Source of the DNA: Capsulimonas sp.
Lineage (GTDB): Bacteria; Armatimonadota; Armatimonadia; Armatimonadales; Capsulimonadaceae
Direction of reading: 5' to 3'
Assembly (NCBI GenBank): GCA_025963815.1
Contig: JAOQAA010000447.1
Span: 1-5,079 of the forward strand
DNA length: 5,079 nucleotides
In this document: positions 1 to 5,079 of the stretch, one piece after another
Numbering within the stretch: the stretch's first letter is position 1
How the letters are laid out: the number at the start of each line of letters is the position of its first letter
Notes under the pieces: generated by a model
The model's database searches: none
Told to the model about the DNA's origin: nothing
What the model saw: only the letters and a program-made list of their open reading frames with translations
Program-made: the position numbers and the translations under genes

Positions 1-313
1 GAACCGCAATCAGCACGCGCGGCTTGAAGACGCGCTTGGCGCCGCAAACCTTGTGCACGATGTATTCCAGAAGCTGCTGGGTGGTCGTGTAGTCGGCGAT
101 GACGCCGTCCACCATGGGACGACGCGCCTCGATGTTCTCGGGGGTGCGGCCGACCATGTCGCGCGCCTTCTCCCCCACTTCCTTGATCTTGCCCGTGGGA
201 AGGTAGACCGCTACCACGGACGGCTCGCGCATAATAATGCCCTTGCCGCGCACATAGACGAGAACGTTAGTCGTCCCCAAATCAATTCCGATATCCTGAC
301 TTAAGCGGAACAC
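1..313 (-). CDS. mreB: MreB/Mbl-type rod-shape-determining actin homologue, 5' part (partial)
   Basis: This is a bacterial actin homologue that polymerises with ATP under the inner membrane and guides the peptidoglycan elongation machinery. Only the first 104 codons are in the window; the family is usually about 335-345 residues. The N-terminus carries the phosphate-1 loop DIGIDLGTTNVLVYVRGKG (residues 7-25), then EPSVVAV, then GRTPENIEARRPMVDGVIADY, all diagnostic of MreB/Mbl. GRTPENI replaces the more usual GRTPGNI. The chosen GTG start (311-313) puts six residues before the DIGID motif, as in Mbl-like short N-termini, and has a good ribosome-binding site. The start lies inside the end of murA, with a 13-base overlap in a different frame, so translation is probably coupled to murA. 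No separate promoter is evident. MreB and Mbl cannot be told apart from this fragment. Confidence 0.95.
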   Translation of the reverse strand, partial: MFRLSQDIGIDLGTTNVLVYVRGKGIIMREPSVVAVYLPTGKIKEVGEKARDMVGRTPENIEARRPMVDGVIADYTTTQQLLEYIVHKVCGAKRVFKPRVLIAV

Positions 314-1623
314 CCAGCCACCTTTCCGGAAGGCTGCGTCTCTGCCGCTTCCGCCCGATCGTCTTCTTCGCGCCGTACGGTCGCGCCGACCGCGCTTAAT
401 TTTTCGACGAAGGCTTCATAGCCCCGGTCGAGGTAATCGATCCCGCTGACTTCGGACTCGCCGTCCGCCGCCAGCCCCGCCAGCACTAGCGCCGCCGTGG
501 CGCGCAGGTCCGAGCCAGCCACGGGAGCGCCGGTCAGCCGTGGGACGCCCACGATGATCGCCACACCCGCTTCGGCTTTGATATTGGCGCCCATGCGCGC
601 GAGTTCATAAATATACTTGAATCGTCGCTCGTACACGGTTTCGGTAATGCTGGAAGTGCCGTTCGCCAGCGTCAGAAGCGCCGCGAGCGGCGGCTGCATA
701 TCCGTGGGAAAACCTGGGTGCGGGCTCGCGCTCACATGCACGGCCTGAAGCGGCGCGCGCAGAGCACGGACACGAACGCCGTCGTCGTCGAACCGGATCT
801 CGGCGCCCGCTTCGGCCAGTTTTCGCATGACCGGCTGCGTGTGCTCTTCAATCGCGCCCCGCAGGTAAAGATCACCGTGAGTGATCGCAGCCGCGACAGC
901 GAAGGTCCCCGCCTCGATCCGGTCCGAGTCGACACGAAACTCGGTGCCATGCAGCTCCTTGACGCCTTCAATCGTAATCTCTTTGGAGCCGGCGCCGCGC
1001 ACACGCCCGCCCATCTGATTGATGAGGTTCGCGGTCGCAACCACGTCCGGCTCCTCGGCCGCGTTTGAGATCGTGGTGATCCCTTCGGCCAGGGCGGCGG
1101 CGGTCATGATATGCGTCGTGGCGCCGACGCTGGGGAAGTCGAGATAGATGTCGGCGCCGCGCAGGCCATTCGGCGCGGACGCTTCCACAAAACCATACTC
1201 TACGGTGGTCACGGCGCCCAGACGCTCCAGACCCTTGATATGGTAATCCACCGGGCGAGCGCCGATATCGCAGCCGCCAGGAAGCGCGACGCTCGCGTTT
1301 CCAAATCGGGCCAGCAGCGGCCCCAGCACGGAGAACGATGCGCGCATCTTCTGAATCAACTCATGCGGCGCCTTGCTGGAAGTCAAATTCGTGGCGTCAA
1401 GAATGACGGTGGAATCGGAAGTGAACTCCGCCTTGACCCCAAGAACCTTCAGCATCTCAATCATCGTCAGCACATCGCTGATGCGCGGGACATTGGTGAG
1501 GACGGTTTGTCCTTTGCTGGGAAGCAGCGTCGCGGCCAGGATCGCCAGCGCCGCGTTCTTGCTTCCACTGATGCGAACCTCTCCTTCGAGGCGATTACCG
1601 CCGAGGGTATAGATCTTGGCCAA
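301..1623 (-). CDS. murA: UDP-N-acetylglucosamine 1-carboxyvinyltransferase (MurA)
   Basis: MurA transfers enolpyruvate from phosphoenolpyruvate to UDP-GlcNAc in the cytoplasm, the first committed step of peptidoglycan synthesis. The whole EPT-fold protein is present, 440 residues from the chosen start against about 420 in the family; the surplus is an acidic tail after VGATVRRE. Key residues are intact: Lys22 in SGSKNAAL, Arg94 in MRASFSVLG, the catalytic Cys118 and Arg123 in LPGGCDIGARP, Asp308 in FPTDMQ, Arg374 in DLRATAALVLAG and Arg400 in DRGYEAF. Having Cys rather than Asp at the catalytic position predicts the fosfomycin-sensitive type. I chose the TTG at 1621-1623 because it gives the standard N-terminus MAKIYTLGGNRLEGEV and has GGAGG 8 bases upstream. 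An in-frame TTG at 1686 would add 21 atypical residues and almost coincides with the predicted transcription start. The gene has its own promoter and overlaps mreB. Confidence 0.97.
   Translation of the reverse strand: MAKIYTLGGNRLEGEVRISGSKNAALAILAATLLPSKGQTVLTNVPRISDVLTMIEMLKVLGVKAEFTSDSTVILDATNLTSSKAPHELIQKMRASFSVLGPLLARFGNASVALPGGCDIGARPVDYHIKGLERLGAVTTVEYGFVEASAPNGLRGADIYLDFPSVGATTHIMTAAALAEGITTISNAAEEPDVVATANLINQMGGRVRGAGSKEITIEGVKELHGTEFRVDSDRIEAGTFAVAAAITHGDLYLRGAIEEHTQPVMRKLAEAGAEIRFDDDGVRVRALRAPLQAVHVSASPHPGFPTDMQPPLAALLTLANGTSSITETVYERRFKYIYELARMGANIKAEAGVAIIVGVPRLTGAPVAGSDLRATAALVLAGLAADGESEVSGIDYLDRGYEAFVEKLSAVGATVRREEDDRAEAAETQPSGKVAGCSA
319..327 (-). promoter_or_regulatory. Ribosome-binding site of mreB inside murA
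   Basis: On the minus strand the sequence reads GGAAAGGTGG, a few bases before the GTG at 313. AAGGTGG is a good Shine-Dalgarno match with normal spacing, and it lies within the last codons of murA. It supports the GTG start and argues for coupled translation of the two genes. Confidence 0.6.
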
Positions 1624-1630
1624 ACTCAAA

Positions 1631-1637
1631 TCCTCCA
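1631..1637 (-). promoter_or_regulatory. Ribosome-binding site deciding the murA TTG start
   Basis: The minus strand reads TGGAGGA, with GGAGG ending 8 bases before the TTG at 1623. No comparable site precedes the alternative upstream TTG at 1686. This site therefore selects the shorter 440-residue MurA. Confidence 0.8.
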
Positions 1638-1698
1638 ACAAAAAACACCGTTCACCGCCGCTTTTCACGCGTCGATTTTTCGGCAAATATCAACCTTC

Positions 1699-1728
1699 AG
1701 TATACAAGGGTCATCGCTCAAATGTCAA
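1699..1728 (-). promoter_or_regulatory. Sigma-70-type promoter for murA-mreB
   Basis: The minus strand carries TTGACA (1723-1728), an 18-base spacer (1705-1722) and TATACT (1699-1704). This is a full -35 match and five of six in the -10. Transcription would start near 1691-1692, giving an untranslated leader of about 70 bases before the murA TTG. It is the only strong promoter seen in the window and makes murA-mreB transcriptionally independent of dgt. Confidence 0.75.
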
Positions 1729-1735
1729 GGTGACA
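1723..1735. promoter_or_regulatory. Short palindrome over the murA -35 box (possible operator)
   Basis: TGTCA-AGG-TGACA is an inverted repeat with 5-base arms and a 3-base centre. It includes the entire -35 hexamer of the murA promoter, so a dimeric repressor bound here would block RNA polymerase. The arms are short and chance occurrence is quite possible. I do not recognise the motif as the site of a named regulator. Confidence 0.2.
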
Positions 1736-1751
1736 AGCGGGCGCCAAGCCG

Positions 1752-2855
1752 TCAGTAGGCCCACGCCGAGGGCACGAAATGCTTCTGAAACGTCGTGACT
1801 GCGTAGCGATCGGTCATCCCCGCCACAAAGTCCGTGACCGCGCGCAGCTTCTCATCCGTGGGCAGCCGGTCGAAGTCATAACGGATCAGGTCTTCCTCTT
1901 CCGAGAACAGGTGCGGCTGCCCCATATAAAGACGGAACAGCTCCTTGACCATCGACTGCGCCTTGTCCATTTCGATCTGTCCGCGGACTTCCATATTGTA
2001 GACGTTCGCGTACATATAGTCCTTGAGCCGATTGGTCGCGCCCAGGATCTCGCCGGTCATCTTGACTTCCGAAGCGCCGACGCTGCTTTCCAGGACGTTC
2101 ATCACCATGGTCGCAATCCGCGTGGAGTGCGATCGGCCCAGCACGTCGAGCGCGTCCTGAGGCAAATCTTCCAGTTTCAAGACCCCGGCGCGGACGCTGT
2201 CGTCGATATCGTGGTTGATGTAGGCGATCCGGTCGGCGATCCGCACACACATGCCTTCGAGCGACGACGGCAGCTGAGTTCCCTCGACGATCCCCAGATC
2301 CTTACTGCCCTTGGAGTGGCCGAGGATACCGTCGCGCACCTCCCACGTCAAGTTCAGTCCCGCTCCCGCCCGCTCCAGCACGTCCACAATGCGCAGGCTC
2401 TGGTCGTAATGCCGGAACTCACCGCTGGGATCGTACTCGCGCAGGACTTCATCTAGCGCCTGTTCGCCGCCGTGGCCGAACGGTGTGTGGCCCAGGTCAT
2501 GCGCGAGGGAGATCGCCTCGGTCAGGTCTTCGTTGAGACGCAGAGCGCGCGCCAGGGTTCGCGCGATCTGCGAGACCTCCAGCGTGTGCGTAAGACGAGT
2601 GCGATGATGATCCTCTTTGGGATCGATGAAAACTTGTGTTTTGTGCTTGAGGCGCCGAAAGGCTTTGGAGTGCAGAATACGATCGCGGTCCCGCTGGAAC
2701 TCCGTTCGGACAGGGTCCAGCGGCTCCGGAGTTTGACGCCCCTGCGTCTGGCTGGAGCGTACGGCGTGCGGCGAGAGGATCTCATCCTCCAGCCGCTCCT
2801 GCCGTTCTCGGAATTGGTTTGGGCGCAGTTCTTCTGCGGGATTGGTATTGCTCAT
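1752..2855 (-). CDS. dgt: Deoxyguanosinetriphosphate triphosphohydrolase-like HD-domain protein
   Basis: Members of this family hydrolyse dGTP or other dNTPs to the deoxynucleoside and triphosphate, controlling dNTP pools; substrate preference cannot be read from sequence. The protein has 367 residues, normal for the type-2 dGTPase-like family. After an Arg/Glu-rich N-terminus come the signature RTEFQRDRDRILHSKAFRRL (about 50-69) and the metal-binding HD set: His90 in RLTHTLE, His119-Asp120 in AHDLGHTPFGHGGE and Asp208 in RIADRIAY. The family C-terminal motif AGMTDRYAV is also present. The ATG at 2853-2855 has no convincing Shine-Dalgarno sequence but lies 13 bases after the stop of the Ahb-like gene, which fits coupled translation. 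An in-frame TTG at 2894 would add 13 residues and overlap that gene. Nothing looks truncated. No clear terminator follows it before the murA promoter. Confidence 0.93.
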   Translation of the reverse strand: MSNTNPAEELRPNQFRERQERLEDEILSPHAVRSSQTQGRQTPEPLDPVRTEFQRDRDRILHSKAFRRLKHKTQVFIDPKEDHHRTRLTHTLEVSQIARTLARALRLNEDLTEAISLAHDLGHTPFGHGGEQALDEVLREYDPSGEFRHYDQSLRIVDVLERAGAGLNLTWEVRDGILGHSKGSKDLGIVEGTQLPSSLEGMCVRIADRIAYINHDIDDSVRAGVLKLEDLPQDALDVLGRSHSTRIATMVMNVLESSVGASEVKMTGEILGATNRLKDYMYANVYNMEVRGQIEMDKAQSMVKELFRLYMGQPHLFSEEEDLIRYDFDRLPTDEKLRAVTDFVAGMTDRYAVTTFQKHFVPSAWAY

Positions 2856-2868
2856 AGACGATCGGGGA

Positions 2869-4017
2869 TCAGGAGCGCATGCTTTCTTCGTCAACGCCCA
2901 CGGATTTCAAAAACTCACGATAGACGATGGGAGAGATTTCCGACGGCTTGATTTCACTGCGGCCGCCCCAAAAGACATTGGTGTAGCTCACAGGAATGCC
3001 GACGGATTCCAAATGCGCGTCGATCGCCGCCTTATGCGCCAGAACCATTTCTTTCTCGGTGCCGTGCGCGACGCCCATCACGTTGACATTCTTGAACTCC
3101 GCGCCGCCCTCGCGCCAGTAGGCGTGAGTCATGATGTGGAAACGCCCCACCTCACGTCCCGCCTCGATCTCGCGGCCTTCGGGCACGGCCCAGTGGAATA
3201 GCGCATTGTAACGCGTGACGCGCTGGTTGCCGGCGACGGGCTTGACATGCTCCAGGAACGTGGAGAACCGTCCAATCACACGGCGCGCGTTCAGCTCAGC
3301 TCCGACTTTGTAGAACGTGTCCAGGTCCACGCCGGCTTCTTCGGCGCGCGAGGCCCAGAGGTCGCGCCGAATTTCGTTTGGCTCGAACTCACGCTTAAGC
3401 GACGCCAGTACGCGCCACTCCAGCTCGTTCAGTTCAACAATATTCGTGTCCTGAACTTCGGCCAGGGCCTCGGCCTTGCTGCCGGGCTCCATGCCTTTGC
3501 GACGCACATGCCCCACCCCGAGCGCGAAGAGGCGCTTGGCAGGCATGATCCGATAATGATCGGCGCCGATTTGTTCCTTAAGATACTCGCAGTGCTTCTT
3601 GAGAGAATAGCCCTGCGGCACTTTGAGGGTTGTCCAGAGACGGTAATTGGAGCCGGGGGTTGCGGCGTCCGTCGTCCGAATGACGACGTGGCCGGAGAAA
3701 GGGTCCTGCTGAAAAAGGTAATCGAAAGCGGCGCTTAGCTTCTCTTCGGGAAGCTGCCACGCCACCAGCGCGCCGGGGGCAAGGTTAGTCGCCATCAGCG
3801 TCTGGCGCACGCGCCGGATCGTTCCCGACTTCACCATCGCCCGAATCCGCTCGATCACGATGTCGACAGCAACACCAGATTGCAGCGCGATTTGTTCGAA
3901 AGGATCGGGGAGAAAGCCTTGAATGGAGTCTTCGGAAACGGCGAGGATCGCCGCATTGATCGGATCGTCGATCCGGACGGGGACGTCTTCTTCGACGGTG
4001 GGAGCCAGTGTACTCAT
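2869..4017 (-). CDS. Fused two-domain Lrp/AsnC-type protein resembling siroheme decarboxylase (AhbA/AhbB, NirDL-like)
   Basis: The 382-residue protein is two tandem AsnC/Lrp-like units, each a winged-helix part followed by an alpha-beta part (roughly 17-170 and 195-360). This is the layout of siroheme decarboxylase fusions such as NirDL, which turn siroheme into didecarboxysiroheme on the way to haem or haem d1. In the first unit, ERIRAMVKSGTIRRVRQTL (56-74) parallels the family's helix-turn-helix and RRFGA region. H110 and R114 in HVVIRTT stand where relatives have HNYLR, and NYRLWTTL (124-131) parallels NLWFTL. In the second unit MTHAYWRE (296-303) parallels the SHCYxR signature and VNVMGVAHG (311-319) parallels YNLxxMxHG. 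The first unit thus lacks the usual Tyr while the second keeps His298, Tyr300 and Arg302. It could be an enzyme or a ligand-binding regulator derived from one; no haem genes are in view. It starts at ATG 4015-4017 without a Shine-Dalgarno sequence, and dgt follows 13 bases after its stop. Confidence 0.7.
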   Translation of the reverse strand: MSTLAPTVEEDVPVRIDDPINAAILAVSEDSIQGFLPDPFEQIALQSGVAVDIVIERIRAMVKSGTIRRVRQTLMATNLAPGALVAWQLPEEKLSAAFDYLFQQDPFSGHVVIRTTDAATPGSNYRLWTTLKVPQGYSLKKHCEYLKEQIGADHYRIMPAKRLFALGVGHVRRKGMEPGSKAEALAEVQDTNIVELNELEWRVLASLKREFEPNEIRRDLWASRAEEAGVDLDTFYKVGAELNARRVIGRFSTFLEHVKPVAGNQRVTRYNALFHWAVPEGREIEAGREVGRFHIMTHAYWREGGAEFKNVNVMGVAHGTEKEMVLAHKAAIDAHLESVGIPVSYTNVFWGGRSEIKPSEISPIVYREFLKSVGVDEESMRS

Positions 4018-4023
4018 GGGGTT

Positions 4024-4029
4024 ATTGTA
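4024..4029 (-). promoter_or_regulatory. Possible -10 element giving a leaderless Ahb-like mRNA
   Basis: TACAAT on the minus strand ends 6 bases before the ATG at 4017, so transcription from it would begin at or beside the start codon. This agrees with the absence of a Shine-Dalgarno sequence. No TTGACA-like box is found 16-18 bases upstream, where the sequence is the end of the inverted-repeat element. The call is weak. Confidence 0.25.
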
Positions 4030-4037
4030 CCCGAAGA

Positions 4038-4112
4038 AGAGACCTATTCCCCCGCGCTTTAGCGCGTTTCCCCCTTTTCCCAGTGAAGGGCTAAAGCCCG
4101 GAAAAAGGGGTG
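4038..4112 (+). repeat. Left REP-like unit with two hairpins
   Basis: After the terminal box, CGCGC-TTTA-GCGCG (4053-4066) forms the outer hairpin. CCCCTTTTCC (4071-4080) then pairs with GGAAAAAGGGG (4100-4110) with one bulged base, closing a long hairpin topped by GGGC-TAAA-GCCC (4088-4099). The bases AGTGAA lie on one side only. Confidence 0.75.
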
Positions 4113-4217
4113 TTCATCATTCAGCCCAGGCAAGTTTTGTCGTGGCTGTCGAAGACTTTTTGTTTGATCTCAACTCTTCTCACAACACGGAACACTCGCC
4201 TGGATTGTAATTATCAG
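4113..4217. other. Centre of the inverted-repeat element, no gene seen
   Basis: These 105 bases are less GC-rich than their surroundings and contain no credible coding frame. A short inner inverted repeat, CCAGGC (4126-4131) with GCCTGG (4198-4203), sits near the edges. I found no convincing paired promoter boxes on either strand. Confidence 0.5.
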
Positions 4218-4294
4218 CACCCCTTTTCCCGCCCGAAGGGCCTTGCTGGGAAAAGGGGAGGCCGAAGCTTGCTTCGGCGGGGGAATAGGTCTCT
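4218..4294 (-). repeat. Right REP-like unit with two hairpins, inverted relative to the left
   Basis: CCCCTTTTCCC (4220-4230) pairs perfectly with GGGAAAAGGGG (4248-4258) around an apical GCCC-GAA-GGGC hairpin (4231-4241). GCCGAAGC-TT-GCTTCGGC (4261-4278) is an 8-base-pair outer hairpin. The unit follows the glyS stop closely and could act as mRNA 3'-end structure. On the glyS strand the outer hairpin is followed by CTCCCCTTTT, not by a proper U-run, so I do not call it a terminator. Confidence 0.75.
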
Positions 4295-4306
4295 CACGGG
4301 GAGGGG

Positions 4307-5079
4307 CTACCCCACCAGTTTATCGAACTCCGCGTACTCATTGTACGTCTCATGAACGCGGCTGAGCAGCGCCAGTCGGTTCGCGCGGCGGGCGACGTCG
4401 TCGCCCATGACCATGACGCTTTCGAAGAAGGCGTCGACGGCCGGGCGGAGCGCGCCGAGCAGTTCGAGCGCCTTGTCCCAGTCGCCGGCGTCGGCGGCGG
4501 TCGCATATTGAGAGCGTGTCTCCAGGTAAGCCGACCAGAGCTGACCTTCGACGTCCTGTTCAAACAGCGCGGGATCGGCGTCGGTCGTAGGGATCTCGAC
4601 GCCTTCTTTCACGGCGAAGCGAAGGATGTTGCCGATGCGCAGCAGCGCTGCGGCCGCCTGACGGACACCGGCGCTGTCTGCCTGAGCGCCCAGTGTCACA
4701 GCGCGCGCCTGTGTGTCAAACACATGCGTAATCGGCGCGGCGAGGACGGCGTCACGAACATCATAACGCACGCCCTTGTCTTCCAGGGAGGCGTTGAGAC
4801 GCTGCCCGATCAGTGTCAGGAAGTAAGTATACGCTTGCTCTCGGGTCTCAGTAAGAGCGATGCCCTGCGTGTGATAGGCGTTCCAAGCGGCGCCGAACAG
4901 CGACGCCAGCGCAGGCAGGGAGCGTTCCGTACCGAGCAGCGCGACCAGACCGCTTCCGGCGCGGCGCAGTGCGAACGGGTCACTGGTGCCGGTCGGGAAG
5001 ATGCCGATGCCGGAATAGCCTGTCAGCGTATCCACACGGTCGGCGATAGCGAGCAGGCGTCCCGCAAGCGATCCTGGAA
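4307..5079 (-). CDS. glyS: Glycyl-tRNA synthetase beta subunit, C-terminal part (partial)
   Basis: GlyS is the beta chain of the alpha2-beta2 type glycyl-tRNA synthetase. It binds tRNA-Gly, while the alpha chain GlyQ activates glycine. The window holds the last 256 codons of a protein normally near 690 residues; the frame is open to the edge at 5079, so the start lies outside. Near the visible N-terminus, AIADRVDTLTGYSGIGIFPTG followed by TSDPFALRRAGSG matches the conserved ADKLDTLVG...PTGSKDPFALRRAA region that defines this family. The last roughly 110 residues are Ala- and Leu-rich helices ending ARRANRLALLSRVHETYNEYAEFDKLVG, which fits the DALR-like anticodon-binding domain. The TAG stop is at 4307-4309. 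No canonical terminator follows; the inverted-repeat element begins 12 bases later. Confidence 0.95.
   Translation of the reverse strand, partial: PGSLAGRLLAIADRVDTLTGYSGIGIFPTGTSDPFALRRAGSGLVALLGTERSLPALASLFGAAWNAYHTQGIALTETREQAYTYFLTLIGQRLNASLEDKGVRYDVRDAVLAAPITHVFDTQARAVTLGAQADSAGVRQAAAALLRIGNILRFAVKEGVEIPTTDADPALFEQDVEGQLWSAYLETRSQYATAADAGDWDKALELLGALRPAVDAFFESVMVMGDDVARRANRLALLSRVHETYNEYAEFDKLVG

Larger units (their letters stand above)
4038..4294. repeat. 257-bp palindromic intergenic element: two inverted REP-like units (BIME- or MITE-like)
   Basis: The ends are an 18-base perfect inverted repeat (AGAGACCTATTCCCCCGC at 4038-4055 and its complement at 4277-4294). The two arms, 75 and 77 bases, stay alignable inwards: CCCCTTTTCCCAG is shared, and GGAAAAAGGGGTG (4100-4112) matches the complement of 4218-4230 with one mismatch. 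Each arm has an outer hairpin and an inner long hairpin. The hairpin stems differ between the arms but remain self-complementary. No target-site duplication is visible outside the ends. The element fills the glyS to Ahb-like gap, ending 12 bases from the glyS stop and 20 bases from the next start codon. No open frame inside it looks real. I cannot say from one copy whether it is dispersed in the genome. Confidence 0.85.

Noticed and set aside
1624..1690. Riboswitch or attenuator in the murA leader
   Set aside because: The leader of about 70 bases shows no stable paired stems or recognisable aptamer motif and no terminator-like hairpin with a T-run before the ribosome-binding site.
1111..2456. 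Long plus-strand open frames at 1111-1758 and 1779-2456
   Set aside because: They lie opposite murA and dgt, whose minus-strand products match known families throughout. The plus-strand translations show no family motifs and are what GC-rich codon bias produces on the opposite strand.
4261..4278. Outer hairpin of the right arm as the glyS rho-independent terminator
   Set aside because: The stem is strong, but on the glyS strand it is followed by CTCCCCTTTT rather than an immediate T-run, and an equivalent hairpin occurs in the other arm. It is better explained as part of the repeat.
4038..4294. Recent transposon insertion with a target-site duplication
   Set aside because: The flanks, CGAAGA on the left and CACGGG on the right, share no direct repeat, and there is no transposase frame inside.
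4038..4294. CRISPR array
   Set aside because: There are only two copies, in inverted orientation, with internal hairpins and one spacer of about 105 bases. This is not a direct-repeat array.
3923..4355. Small plus-strand open frames across the inverted-repeat element
   Set aside because: They run through hairpins and repeat arms and have low-complexity products. They also run into glyS or the Ahb-like gene on the other strand.

Overview
The window is a GC-rich bacterial chromosomal segment in which every gene I can support lies on the minus strand. In transcription order (high to low coordinates) it holds the 3' part of glyS (glycyl-tRNA synthetase beta chain), a two-domain Lrp/AsnC-fold protein resembling siroheme decarboxylases (AhbA/AhbB, NirDL), a dGTPase-like HD phosphohydrolase, murA (first committed step of peptidoglycan synthesis) and the 5' part of an mreB/mbl-type cell-shape gene. 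The separate GlyS beta chain, the MurA-MreB pair and the GC-rich codon use fit a free-living, probably rod-shaped bacterium. My best guess at phylum is Armatimonadota or a neighbouring lineage, but this rests on overall impression and not on a marker I can prove.

Layout. 4307-5079 is the C-terminal 256 codons of glyS, including its DALR-type anticodon-binding region. 4018-4306 is a non-coding gap almost completely filled by a 257-bp inverted-repeat element (4038-4294): two REP-like units facing each other, each with two hairpins, around a 105-bp centre. 2869-4017 is the Ahb-like gene, followed after only 13 bases by dgt (1752-2855), so these two look like one operon. 1624-1751 is a short intergenic region with a near-consensus sigma-70 promoter (TTGACA-N18-TATACT) reading into murA (301-1623). 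mreB starts with GTG inside the last codons of murA and leaves the window at base 1.

Working together. murA and mreB form a cell-wall unit: precursor synthesis coupled, with overlapping reading frames, to the scaffold that guides wall insertion. The Ahb-like/dgt pair joins a possible haem-pathway enzyme or haem-type regulator to nucleotide-pool control, and no obvious shared pathway is visible. The least ordinary parts are the palindromic element, whose hairpins differ in sequence but keep their pairing, and the fused Ahb-like protein, whose two halves keep different parts of the family's active-site signature. I did not find a clear new multi-gene system here.
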